Below, piece by piece: positions 16,220-23,757 of a stretch of 64,000 bases of DNA. How positions within the stretch are numbered: the first letter of the stretch is position 1; every line of letters begins with the position of its first letter. The notes beneath the pieces were generated by a model, which had not been told where the DNA came from, searched no databases, and saw nothing but the letters and a program-made list of their open reading frames with translations. This stretch comes from Paenibacillus_AR mesotrionivorans (lineage in GTDB: Bacteria; Bacillota; Bacilli; Paenibacillales; NBRC-103111). Location: NCBI RefSeq assembly GCF_046098205.1, contig NZ_JBJURJ010000013.1, forward strand, positions 124,001 to 188,000. Direction: 5' to 3'. The translations under genes and the position numbers were made by a program.

Positions 16220-16657
16220 TCATACTCCTGCTCCGCCGGTCTCCCGTCCGGCAAAGTGCCGGACATCCTCCGCAAAGCCGGTCAGCTCCTCAGGTAAGCT
16301 GCTGGCCATATCCAGAAGCAGCAGCCGGTCCGGAGTCAGGTAATCCTGCACCAGCATCTTGCGGGCTTCCACCAGCCGGGTCATAATCCCATGCCGCGTT
16401 GGCCCGATGACACCTTCATCCAGGAGAATATCCATCATATCGGCATAGCTGCCCGGATCGCGCAGAATAAATCCGTCGATCAGCAGCCCGCCTACATCTG
16501 TCACTGCTTCCAGCGCCAGATGAATGATCCTCTCCAGCGCAGCCTCCAGCAGCCGGTCCCCCTCATGCCAGCGGGTAACCAGCTCACCGGCGATACCGCC
16601 AAGCTCCGGCAGATAGTCCAGAAGACGGTTCAGCTTGTCCGAATCCGCATAGAACAT
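16220..16657 (-). CDS. yutE: YutE-like DUF86 protein, HepT superfamily
   Basis: A 145-residue helical protein resembling B. subtilis YutE (shared DGFILRDPGSYADMMDILLDE-type block near residues 62-82, quoted here only in part). It belongs to the DUF86/HepT group, whose toxin members carry an R-x4-H-x-Y motif. Here the equivalent is RKMLVQDY, with Gln in place of the catalytic His, so RNase toxin activity is unlikely. No MNT-type antitoxin gene is adjacent. It starts 3 bp after thiD ends and is probably translated with it. Confidence 0.75.
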   Translation of the reverse strand: MFYADSDKLNRLLDYLPELGGIAGELVTRWHEGDRLLEAALERIIHLALEAVTDVGGLLIDGFILRDPGSYADMMDILLDEGVIGPTRHGIMTRLVEARKMLVQDYLTPDRLLLLDMASSLPEELTGFAEDVRHFAGRETGGAGV

Positions 16658-16660
16658 GGG

Positions 16661-17461
16661 TCAGCCCCTCCTGGAATAGGCCCAATGATTGGTGGGACCG
16701 TGGCCTTGCCCGATGCCCAGCTCATCGCGGATGGCGCAGGTAATGAAGGCCTTGGCCGTTTTGACAGCCTGCTCCAGGCTCTCGCCCTTGGCCAGCCCTG
16801 CCGCTGCCGCTGCAGAGAAGGTGCAGCCCGTTCCGTGGGTGTGGCGGGTTTCATACCGGACCCCTTCCAGCAGAAGAAAATCTGTCCCGTCATACAGCAC
16901 ATCCACAGGGGGTCCTTCCATATGCCCACCCTTCACAACGGCGGCGCAGGCGCCGTACTCCTCCACAATCTGCCGGGCGGCAATCTTCATCTCCTCCAAG
17001 GAGCTGATTTCCCGCCCGGTGAGCACCTCCGCCTCCGGCACGTTGGGCGTCACCAAAGCGGCTACGGGCAGCAGCACCCGGCGCAGCACCGTTTTGGCCT
17101 CCTCCGCCAAGAGGGATGCCCCGCCTTTGGCGATCATAACCGGGTCCACCACCAGCCTGGTGATGCCATGCTCCTTGACCTTAGCGGCAACCAGCTCAAT
17201 AACAGCCGGCTGGGAGAGCATGCCGGTTTTGACGGCATCCGCCCCGATATCGGTCATCACGGCATCAATTTGCCCGGCAATGCCCTCCAGGGGCACATCA
17301 TAGATGCCGGTGACGCCCAATGTATTTTGCACCGTAATGGCAGTAATGGCGGTGGTTCCAAACACGTCCAGCATCTGGAAGGTCTTCAGGTCGGCTTGAA
17401 TGCCTGCGCCTCCGCCGCTGTCCGAGCCGGCAATGGTCAGTGCTTTGGGAATAAAGGACAT
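16661..17461 (-). CDS. thiD: Hydroxymethylpyrimidine (phosphate) kinase
   Basis: A 266-residue ribokinase-fold kinase that phosphorylates HMP and HMP-P in thiamine biosynthesis. The N-terminal ALTIAGSDSGGGAGIQADLK signature and the C-terminal anion-hole motif THGTGCTFSAAAAAGLA are clear. In Bacillota a paralogue also phosphorylates pyridoxine, so dual specificity is possible. No TPP riboswitch could be found upstream (17462-17661), and no other thiamine genes are near. The next gene on the strand is yutE. Confidence 0.9.
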   Translation of the reverse strand: MSFIPKALTIAGSDSGGGAGIQADLKTFQMLDVFGTTAITAITVQNTLGVTGIYDVPLEGIAGQIDAVMTDIGADAVKTGMLSQPAVIELVAAKVKEHGITRLVVDPVMIAKGGASLLAEEAKTVLRRVLLPVAALVTPNVPEAEVLTGREISSLEEMKIAARQIVEEYGACAAVVKGGHMEGPPVDVLYDGTDFLLLEGVRYETRHTHGTGCTFSAAAAAGLAKGESLEQAVKTAKAFITCAIRDELGIGQGHGPTNHWAYSRRG

Positions 17462-17661
17462 GACATCTCAACCTTTCTTTTTGGCGTTTCCAAAGAAAAT
17501 GAATCCGCTATTAGTTTAGCGGCGGCTGCCGCAAACCGTCAAGCCGGAGGCGGGTTTGGCGGCCTGCGCATGAGAAAACCGCCAAGGCTTATCCCTGACG
17601 GTTCTAGCACGGGTACGGACCGACCTGACTATGCCGCGGCATGAGCCGGAGGCGGACCGAA

Positions 17662-18336
17662 TCAACCCGCATTCTTTTTCAATCTGGACAAAAGCGCCCA
17701 TCTCCGTTCGGATTTCCGCTTGTACTTAGGCAGACTCCGGTAGATGCGGAGCGCTTCGCCATATGCAGCTTTGGCTTCCTCCTTGCGTCCCATGGACCGG
17801 TACAGCTCGCCCATCCGGTAGAAGGCTTCGGAGGAGGAGGAATTCAGCTGGCGCAGCTCCTCCAGATAATGGAGCGCCTTGGCCGGCTCCTTCTCCAGAA
17901 ACGCTTCGCTCAGCCACAGATACGGCTCGCCGTACCGGACCCGGGGATTACGCTCCAGCCCCTGTCTGACCAGGGATTCGCCTTCCTCCAGCTGGCCCAG
18001 CCTAAGCTTCGCCCAGCCCAGCTCCACCAGCACCTCGGCGGAATCGTCCATCACCGGCAAAACCTGCTCCAGATAGTCGTGAGCTTCCCTGAAGCGTTTT
18101 TTCTCCAGATACAGTCTGGCCGCCTCCAGCTTGCTCCGGGTATCATGGGGACGGCTCTCCAGCTCCCGCCGCAGAACGGATAGCCTGCGGTTCCGCTTAA
18201 AGGGTTTGCCGATGCTGGGAGTAAGGCCGATAAAGCGGCGCTCCAGGAAATAGCCGATCACGAGAATCACCAGAATGGCAAGGAACGGATTCCCCAACAG
18301 CTGCCATAACAAAACAAAACCGATAAACTTGCCCAT
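17662..18336 (-). CDS. Membrane-anchored tetratricopeptide-repeat protein
   Basis: About 224 residues. One or two N-terminal hydrophobic segments (FIGFVLLWQLLGNPFLAILV and following) are followed by a basic stretch and at least four TPR-like helical repeats, for example SKLEAARLYLEKKRFREA and EAFYRMGELYRSMGRKEEAK. TPR domains mediate protein contacts; no catalytic residues are evident. The start at ATG 18336 is chosen because AGGGG lies 6 nt upstream, while the longer frame to 18375 lacks a site. It stands alone between thiD and a hypothetical gene. Confidence 0.75.
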   Translation of the reverse strand: MGKFIGFVLLWQLLGNPFLAILVILVIGYFLERRFIGLTPSIGKPFKRNRRLSVLRRELESRPHDTRSKLEAARLYLEKKRFREAHDYLEQVLPVMDDSAEVLVELGWAKLRLGQLEEGESLVRQGLERNPRVRYGEPYLWLSEAFLEKEPAKALHYLEELRQLNSSSSEAFYRMGELYRSMGRKEEAKAAYGEALRIYRSLPKYKRKSERRWALLSRLKKNAG

Positions 18337-18437
18337 ACGCCACCCCTCAGCAAAAAAGGTATATGCCCCCATCATAACATGAACGTTTCCACCGGGGAAC
18401 CTTAATTGCCTGCTGTATCAAGGAAACGGGCTTAGGC

Positions 18438-18860
18438 TTAGTGCAGCTGCGATTCGCCGGCCTCCGGACTGGCCTTATGGGCAAATGCTCCAAACACCGC
18501 CCCCTTGGCAAGCTCCTGCTCCGTGTTCCACAGATGCTCCTCCAGCTCCGCCGCCACATCCTGATAATCCAGCACCTCCCGCTCAAACTCCGTCCGGTTG
18601 CAGGCATCCGAGGTTTGTGGCTGGGTGAACCATTCGGCAGTCACATCCTGGAAGGCCTGCCGCAGGTCATTGTCGTACCAGTCCAGATCCAGCTCCTCCT
18701 GCTTGCGGATCAGCTTTTGCAGAGACAGACAGCCGTCCGCCTCCCGCACAAACCAGGCCAGCATCGGCGCCTCCTCCCGGACCGGCCAAACCTTCACCTC
18801 TCCGATAAGCTGATCCCCGTTAGGAATGACTCTGGAAAATGCCGCTTTTTTAATATGCAT
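18438..18860 (-). CDS. Conserved-looking hypothetical protein
   Basis: A 140-residue soluble acidic protein I do not recognise. AAGGAG lies 9 nt upstream of ATG 18860, which supports the start and excludes the longer frame to 18950. The sequence is rich in Asp/Glu with alternating hydrophobic residues (LDLDWYDNDLRQAFQD), and has no transmembrane segment or cysteine cluster. Codon use resembles the neighbours. It is divergent from the small helix-turn-helix gene at 19037, so the two may share a control region. Confidence 0.65.
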   Translation of the reverse strand: MHIKKAAFSRVIPNGDQLIGEVKVWPVREEAPMLAWFVREADGCLSLQKLIRKQEELDLDWYDNDLRQAFQDVTAEWFTQPQTSDACNRTEFEREVLDYQDVAAELEEHLWNTEQELAKGAVFGAFAHKASPEAGESQLH

Positions 18861-19036
18861 GACAAACCGCTCCTTTTTATGTGGTAATACGGTTAGGTTG
18901 TCCCGGGGGAGACGGAAGTATAAGAACCTGTGATACCTGTGAGACAGCACCCACCTTGCCCAACCCGCGGCAATGCCCTAGAATGAAGGGACGGGATCGT
19001 GAGGTTTCCAGTAGGGTAAAAAAGGTGGCGGAGTTC

Positions 19037-19291
19037 ATGAACGTGTTAAGCCAGATTATGGGTGTCCGGGAGGCGGCGGCCAAGTGGGGCCTGCAGCCCG
19101 AAGAAGTGGAGCGGTTATGCCGCGAGGGCGGCATCCGGGCCGTACGCTTGGACGGGGAAGATGGGCCTTGGGTGCTGTTGAAGGAACAGCCCAATCCGGT
19201 AACGGGCGAGGGATTGCCCCGGCAGCAGCGGGTAAGTGCGGACAAAACATCCTATATGTCGTCCAAGCTGTTGGACGCTTTGTACGAATAG
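19037..19291 (+). CDS. Small excisionase-like helix-turn-helix protein
   Basis: An 84-residue protein. The region MGVREAAAKWGLQPEEVERL followed by GGIRAVRLDG fits the MerR/excisionase-type helix-turn-helix found in small DNA-binding proteins (DNA-binding helix then a wing). A GGAG site just before ATG 19037 and the strong terminator at 19300-19349 define a single-gene unit. No integrase or phage gene is nearby, so it is more likely a host regulator than an excisionase. The target is unknown. Confidence 0.65.
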   Translation: MNVLSQIMGVREAAAKWGLQPEEVERLCREGGIRAVRLDGEDGPWVLLKEQPNPVTGEGLPRQQRVSADKTSYMSSKLLDALYE

Positions 19292-19299
19292 GGCTGTAC

Positions 19300-19349
19300 A
19301 AAAAAGGAGCCATAGCGGGAAGAAGACTTCCGTTATAGCTCCTTTTTTT
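19300..19349. terminator. Intrinsic terminator, effectively bidirectional
   Basis: A long stem pairs AAAAAAGGAGC (19300-19310) with GCTCCTTTTTTT and continues through CATAGCGGGAAG / CTTCCGTTATA with a few mismatches. It separates the small HTH gene from the convergent secreted-protein gene. Confidence 0.85.
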
Positions 19350-19386
19350 CATGTGGGGAACCGGGTTAATGGAAACCGGGTTATCG

Positions 19387-19809
19387 TTATAACCCGTGGA
19401 CACTTCTGGCCACAATGTCATACAACTCACCGCGGTGCGCGGCATACACCTCTTCCGAGATGCTGCCTGCGGCAAGCCGCTCATCCAACTGTACGGTAAG
19501 TTGGGCAACCTGATGGCGGATAAGGCTGTCCACATCGGCGCCGTGGTCATAAGCCACATCAGCCAGAGTTTTGCCCTGAAGAAGAGCATCATAGATGACA
19601 GAGTCGGCTTCCTCGCCGATGGCTTGAGCCAGCGGATCGCTGACCTTGGCAAGCTCTGCTGCAGCATCCTCACTGTCGGCTTGGCTGGAGGTATCGAAGA
19701 AGGCTATGGATGCGGCTTCAGCCGACCGAATGCCGTCTCTTCCCGGGCCTCCGTTCAACGTAATCATTATCACAATCGTACCGATCATAATCCATTGTTT
19801 CGTTGTCAT
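19387..19809 (-). CDS. Small secreted protein of unknown function
   Basis: About 140 residues. A signal peptide or anchor (TTKQWIMIGTIVIMITL) comes first, then an acidic Ala-rich region. A segment GKTLADVAYDHGADVDSLI then VAQLTVQLDERLAAGSISEE follows, a pattern shared with small exported proteins such as the DUF2680 type. GGGGA lies 7 nt before ATG 19809. Two further in-frame Met codons upstream lack sites. The 200-bp region upstream is AT rich, as expected of a promoter. Function unknown. Confidence 0.6.
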   Translation of the reverse strand: MTTKQWIMIGTIVIMITLNGGPGRDGIRSAEAASIAFFDTSSQADSEDAAAELAKVSDPLAQAIGEEADSVIYDALLQGKTLADVAYDHGADVDSLIRHQVAQLTVQLDERLAAGSISEEVYAAHRGELYDIVARSVHGL

Positions 19810-20015
19810 GGTAAATCCCCATTTCATATTCAATAGTGGCGGCGCTGGTCTTTGGGAATGCCGCTGGTGCACAAGAGGCGGACGGCGCGTCGCAGATTAG
19901 GTTCAACATTAGGCTTATACGTTTGTAAAGCGCTTACGTTTCACTTACTATCTACACTATACAAGACGTACCTTAATATCAGATGAAGAAACTCTAAACA
20001 GTTTCTGAAGAAGGT

Positions 20016-20045
20016 AAAAACCTCCGGAAGCTTGACCTCCGGAGG
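20016..20045 (-). terminator. Intrinsic terminator of the MerR-GGDEF gene
   Basis: On the minus strand CCTCCGG (20045-20039) pairs with CCGGAGG (20027-20021) around an 11-nt loop and is followed by five T. Confidence 0.85.
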
Positions 20046-20068
20046 CGTTCTTAAATATAGATGATTCC

Positions 20069-20962
20069 TTATCTTTCTATATAAGGCAGCTGCAAAACCG
20101 TGTTAGGTCCTCCCTTGCGCGCTTCATTAACCGTATCCAGGGTATCCTCAATCATCCTGCGGATATCGCCAGTTTTTTCCTTCACTGTGTGGAGCAGGCC
20201 GATGGTGCAGCCTACCCGGGAGTGGCAGCCTACGCTGGAAAACGGAAACTTTCCCAGTCCTTCCACAATCCGGCCTGCCAATTCCTCAGCCTGGTTTTTG
20301 TCCCCTTTAACAAAAAGGATAAACTCATCGCCGTGGGTCCGCCCGACACAGGCATCTGTGCCGAAGGGTCGAGCCGACTCGAGAAGGATCTCATAACAGG
20401 CAAGAATAACCCGGTCCCCCACATCGAAGCCATAATCGTCATTGACCTGCTTGAAGCGGGCGATATCGAAACGAAGCACCGCAACGGGATCGGCACCGGC
20501 GCAAGCAGCCAGAATATCCGCCACGTTCTCCAGAAACATTTCCATATTGGGCATATTCTTCTTTAACTCGTGAACACTGGTCTGCTCCAGCGACACCAGC
20601 TCAATAAGCTTATCCATTTGAACCTCATCCCTTTCCAGCAATTGAATGAAGCGGTCAATCTGCAGCTTTTTCTGGTGATGCTCATTGAGGGCGGAAAGGA
20701 TCCGGATACGCTTCTCCTTCAGCTCCTTCAATAATTCCCTCCTGCCCACCGGGCCGCGGAGAATCTCCTTGATCTCTGCCAGCGAAAAGCTCAGATTCTT
20801 CAGAATCTGAATCCATCCCAGCTGCCGGGACTGTTCCTCCCCATAGATCCGGTACCCGCTGACCGGGTCCGTGGCCTCCGGCTTAAGCAGGCCGATTTCG
20901 TCATAATGGCGCAGCATCTTCGGCGTGACTTGGTTGTGTTCGGCAAACTCGCTGATTTTCAA
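20069..20962 (-). CDS. MerR-type DNA-binding domain fused to a degenerate GGDEF domain
   Basis: A 297-residue fusion. Residues 1-70 are a MerR winged helix (FAEHNQVTPKMLRHYDEIGL, then YRIYGEEQSRQL). Residues 75-130 form the expected coiled-coil dimerisation helix. Residues about 155-290 are GGDEF-like, with the metal-site pattern RFDIARFKQVNDD (D166) and the signature loop THGDEF (209-214) in place of GGDEF. The inhibitory RxxD site is not present. Diguanylate cyclase activity is therefore uncertain; GTP or c-di-GMP binding as a signal input is an alternative. The start is TTG 20962 with GGAGG 7 nt upstream. It is a single-gene unit. Confidence 0.85.
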   Translation of the reverse strand: MKISEFAEHNQVTPKMLRHYDEIGLLKPEATDPVSGYRIYGEEQSRQLGWIQILKNLSFSLAEIKEILRGPVGRRELLKELKEKRIRILSALNEHHQKKLQIDRFIQLLERDEVQMDKLIELVSLEQTSVHELKKNMPNMEMFLENVADILAACAGADPVAVLRFDIARFKQVNDDYGFDVGDRVILACYEILLESARPFGTDACVGRTHGDEFILFVKGDKNQAEELAGRIVEGLGKFPFSSVGCHSRVGCTIGLLHTVKEKTGDIRRMIEDTLDTVNEARKGGPNTVLQLPYIER

Positions 20963-21060
20963 AATGGGACCTCCATGCTTTAAGCTGTTTCGGCCGGATG
21001 AGCTTTACGGATCTATCATAAACCTTCCTGCAACGGGAAGGTCAACAGAAAAATTGCATT

Positions 21061-21097
21061 AAAAAAAGCCCCCTCCGCCTGCTGGGACGAAGGAGAC
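21061..21097 (-). terminator. Terminator of the tRNA-Lys transcription unit
   Basis: On the minus strand a 12-bp stem (21097-21086 with 21079-21068, several G-T pairs) closes a 6-nt loop and is followed by seven T. It lies 18 bp past the third tRNA. Confidence 0.8.
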
Positions 21098-21114
21098 TCC
21101 TTGGAAAAATCATA

Positions 21115-21186
21115 TAGACCCGGTGGGGGTCGAACCCACAACCTACCGATTAAGAGTCGGTTGCTCTGCCATTGAGCTACGGATCT
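21115..21186 (-). tRNA. tRNA-Lys (CTT), copy 3 in transcription order
   Basis: A 72-nt cloverleaf on the minus strand. The acceptor AGATCCG pairs with CGGGTCT, the D stem is GCTC/GAGC, and the anticodon stem ACCGA/TCGGT encloses loop CTCTTAA, giving anticodon CTT. The T arm is GTGGG-TTCGACC-CCCAC and the discriminator base is A. No CCA is encoded. The sequence is identical to the two upstream copies. Confidence 0.93.
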
Positions 21187-21224
21187 GCAAGATGCGGCAT
21201 TGCCGGTGGAAAAAGGTGATGCTA

Positions 21225-21296
21225 TAGACCCGGTGGGGGTCGAACCCACAACCTACCGATTAAGAGTCGGTTGCTCTGCCATTGAGCTACGGATCT
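21225..21296 (-). tRNA. tRNA-Lys (CTT), copy 2 in transcription order
   Basis: Identical to the copy at 21115-21186, with the same CTT anticodon. It is separated from its neighbours by identical 38-bp spacers, so the repeat unit is exactly 110 bp. Confidence 0.93.
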
Positions 21297-21334
21297 GCAA
21301 GATGCGGCATTGCCGGTGGAAAAAGGTGATGCTA

Positions 21335-21406
21335 TAGACCCGGTGGGGGTCGAACCCACAACCTACCGATTAAGAGTCGGTTGCTCTGCCATTGAGCTAC
21401 GGATCT
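21335..21406 (-). tRNA. tRNA-Lys (CTT), copy 1 in transcription order
   Basis: First tRNA after the promoter at 21455-21483. The 72-nt sequence and CTT anticodon match the other two copies; CCA must be added after transcription. Confidence 0.93.
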
Positions 21407-21454
21407 GCATGTTTTTGCGCTGTTTCTTAGGCTTTCTTGTTGGGCGCAAGAAGT

Positions 21455-21483
21455 AATATACCACGGTCAAAAAACAATGTCAA
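21455..21483 (-). promoter_or_regulatory. Promoter of the tRNA-Lys array
   Basis: On the minus strand TTGACA (21483-21478), a 17-bp spacer and TATATT (21460-21455) form a strong vegetative promoter about 49 bp upstream of the first tRNA. Confidence 0.8.
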
Positions 21484-21537
21484 ACCTTTTTTTACAAAAG
21501 TTTTTTCATATTCGACAAGAACTCCCATGCATGAAAG

Positions 21538-21567
21538 ATGACAGGAACACATGTTCTGTGTTATGAT
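21538..21567 (+). promoter_or_regulatory. SOS promoter with LexA box
   Basis: GAACACATGTTC (21545-21556) matches the Bacillus-type LexA operator core GAAC-N4-GTTC. It lies between a candidate -35 ATGACA (21538-21543) and a -10 TATGAT (21562-21567) spaced by 18 bp, just ahead of the radical-SAM repair gene at 21593. Binding of LexA there would block the promoter directly. Confidence 0.75.
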
Positions 21568-21592
21568 AAATGCAAGCAAGGAGGTAACACCC

Positions 21593-22900
21593 ATGAATTT
21601 GATCGACAAGCTGACCATCCTCTCCGACTCGGCCAAGTATGACGTCGCTTGCACCTCAAGCGGCTCCAACAGAGGCTCCAAAGCAGGCATGACGGGCAAT
21701 ACGGTGAGTATGGGCATCTGCCACAGCTTCTCCGCAGACGGACGCTGCATCTCGCTTCTGAAGGTGCTGATGACCAACAGCTGCATGTACGACTGTGCCT
21801 ACTGCGTCAACAGACGCTCCAATGATACGCGCCGCGCGGCGTTTACGCCCAAGGAGCTGGCGGATCTCACTATACAGTTTTACCGCCGCAATTATATCGA
21901 AGGCCTGTTCCTGAGCTCGGGCATTATGCGCAGCCCGGACTATACCACAGAGCAGATGATTGCAGCCCTTGAGCTTCTCAGGAACGAATACGGCTTCAAC
22001 GGCTACATCCATGTGAAGGCCATTCCCGGCGCGGACAGTGCGTTGATCTCCCGCCTGGGTATGCTTGCTGACAGGATGAGCGTCAACATTGAGCTTCCCT
22101 CCCAGGAAAGCCTGCAGGTGCTGGCTCCGGACAAAAGCAAGGAGTCCATCCTGAAGCCCATGGGTCTCATCCGGGAGAAGATCACTGAGAATGCATACGA
22201 CGTGGTCAAGTACCGTCATTCCCCCAAGTTCGTCCCGGCCGGTCAGAGCACCCAGATGATTGTCGGGGCCACACCCGAGACGGACCACAAGATTCTCACT
22301 CTGTCGGAGGGGCTGTACAAGAAATACAAGCTCAAGCGGGTATTCTACTCGGCCTACATGCCTGTGACCCAGCATTCCCTGCTCCCCTCTACGGAGACCA
22401 AACCTCCTCTTCTGCGGGAGCACAGGCTGTACCAGGCGGACTGGCTGCTGCGGTTCTACGGCTTTCAGGCCAGGGAGCTGCTGGACGAGCGGAATCCCAA
22501 TTTTAATCCGCTCATCGACCCCAAGTGCAACTGGGCCATCCACCATATGGAGCTGTTCCCTATGGAGGTGAACAGAGCCTCCTACGAGGAGCTGCTTCGG
22601 GTTCCGGGCATCGGCGTCCAAAGCGCCAAACGGATTATCGCCGCACGAAGAACAGCCAACCTGGACTTTGCCTCATTGAAGAAGCTGGGTGTGGTCCTGA
22701 AGCGGGCCCAATATTTTATCACCTGTAAGGGCAAGGCGCTGGAGGGTTTGCGTGTTAATGAAAGCAGCATCCTGCGTGGCCTCATTTCCGAAAGCGGATT
22801 GAAGAACGTTCTGCAGCCAGAGTATGAGCAGCTATCCTTTTTTGACGAATCCGCGGTGACAAAGGAGAGTGTGATGCAATGTCTTACCGGACAGATGTAG
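21593..22900 (+). CDS. Putative DNA modification/repair radical SAM protein (TIGR03916-like)
   Basis: A 435-residue protein. The radical SAM cluster motif is C64-x3-C68-x2-C71 (CMYDCAYC). A C-terminal helix-hairpin-helix DNA-binding element (LLRVPGIGVQSAKRII, about residues 330-350) follows, as in the uncharacterised putative DNA modification/repair radical SAM family. The start is ATG 21593 with AGGAGG 8 nt upstream; the longer frame to 21551 is not needed. It overlaps the next gene by 22 bp, so both are one operon. The LexA box in the promoter supports a role in DNA damage. The chemical reaction is unknown. Confidence 0.85.
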   Translation: MNLIDKLTILSDSAKYDVACTSSGSNRGSKAGMTGNTVSMGICHSFSADGRCISLLKVLMTNSCMYDCAYCVNRRSNDTRRAAFTPKELADLTIQFYRRNYIEGLFLSSGIMRSPDYTTEQMIAALELLRNEYGFNGYIHVKAIPGADSALISRLGMLADRMSVNIELPSQESLQVLAPDKSKESILKPMGLIREKITENAYDVVKYRHSPKFVPAGQSTQMIVGATPETDHKILTLSEGLYKKYKLKRVFYSAYMPVTQHSLLPSTETKPPLLREHRLYQADWLLRFYGFQARELLDERNPNFNPLIDPKCNWAIHHMELFPMEVNRASYEELLRVPGIGVQSAKRIIAARRTANLDFASLKKLGVVLKRAQYFITCKGKALEGLRVNESSILRGLISESGLKNVLQPEYEQLSFFDESAVTKESVMQCLTGQM

Positions 22901-23745
22901 CCTACAGCTATGACGGCAGCTTTAACGGGTTTTTATGCTGCGTATATGAAAGTTACAGCCAGCAGGAGCTTCCTTATGAGATCGTCTCCCAGGAGGAGGA
23001 GCAGGGATTTCTTCTGCCTGCCCGGCCCATTGCCACCGATCTGAACACAGCCAAGCGGGTATATGCCACCATCGCCGCGAAGATTTCCCGGGAAGCCCGT
23101 GAATTGGTGCGCCTGGGCTGGCTGATCCACCACCCCCACAAGGAGCTGCTGCTGCTCCATTTCCTGCGCCTGGGCTTTTCCTGCGGCCCCGCCGTTACGG
23201 ATATGCTGGCGGACGATACCGTCAGGACGCTGGATGAGGCTGTGCTGCAGCTGAGGCGGGAAGCTCATAAGTTTACTGGCTTCGTCCGTTTCTCCGTCCA
23301 CCAAGGAGCGCTGGTCTCCATCATAGAGCCGCGGAATCAGGTGCTGCCAGAGATACGCAGCCACTTCTGCGACAGATTCGCCAGCGAAACCTTCATGATC
23401 TACGACAAGACCCACGGTCAAGCCCTTATTCATGAGCCTGGGCGGGATGCGATTGTCGCTGTGGATGAGCTGGACATGCCCGAGCTGGATCACAAGGAAG
23501 TGGAATTCCGCCGCCTCTGGAAACGGTTCTACAATACCATTGCCATCCGGGAGCGGGTCAACCCCCGCCTGCGGATGAATCATATGCCCAAGCGTTATTG
23601 GAGCCAGTTGCCCGAGATGCAGCCTGATCCGGGGACCATGGCGCCCCCACGCAAAAAGCCCGTCTCCCGGGCATCGGAGCTTCCTGGCCAGGCAAGCCTG
23701 ACTGGAACCGATTCCCCAAGAGACGGACGGAAGCATTCTGTGTAA
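22879..23745 (+). CDS. TIGR03915/DUF4130-like DNA metabolism protein, partner of the radical SAM protein
   Basis: A 288-residue protein. It starts TDVAYSYDGSFNGFLCCVYE, the typical opening of the TIGR03915 (DUF4130) family. It also has KFTGFVRFSVHQGALVSIIEP, RFASETFMIYDKTHGQAL and MPKRYWSQLPE blocks. In other bacteria this domain sits next to the TIGR03916 radical SAM gene, or is fused to a uracil-DNA-glycosylase-like domain; no such glycosylase domain is present here. It overlaps the upstream gene by 22 bp, implying translational coupling. The Pro/Arg-rich C-terminus looks disordered. Function is inferred only from partnership. Confidence 0.85.
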   Translation: MSYRTDVAYSYDGSFNGFLCCVYESYSQQELPYEIVSQEEEQGFLLPARPIATDLNTAKRVYATIAAKISREARELVRLGWLIHHPHKELLLLHFLRLGFSCGPAVTDMLADDTVRTLDEAVLQLRREAHKFTGFVRFSVHQGALVSIIEPRNQVLPEIRSHFCDRFASETFMIYDKTHGQALIHEPGRDAIVAVDELDMPELDHKEVEFRRLWKRFYNTIAIRERVNPRLRMNHMPKRYWSQLPEMQPDPGTMAPPRKKPVSRASELPGQASLTGTDSPRDGRKHSV

Positions 23746-23757
23746 CGGCGCGGCGGA

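Noticed and set aside
16220..16657. HepT/MNT toxin-antitoxin system
   Set aside because: The catalytic His is replaced by Gln and no nucleotidyltransferase partner is adjacent.
17462..17661. TPP riboswitch upstream of thiD
   Set aside because: The conserved CTGAGA and ACCTGATC-type elements are missing on the minus strand.
19037..19291. Phage excisionase
   Set aside because: No integrase, attachment site or other phage gene in the region.
19924..19938. cre (CcpA) site TGTAAAGCGCTTACG upstream of the small secreted protein
   Set aside because: An extra base breaks the consensus alignment and the gene has no link to carbon metabolism; too weak to call.
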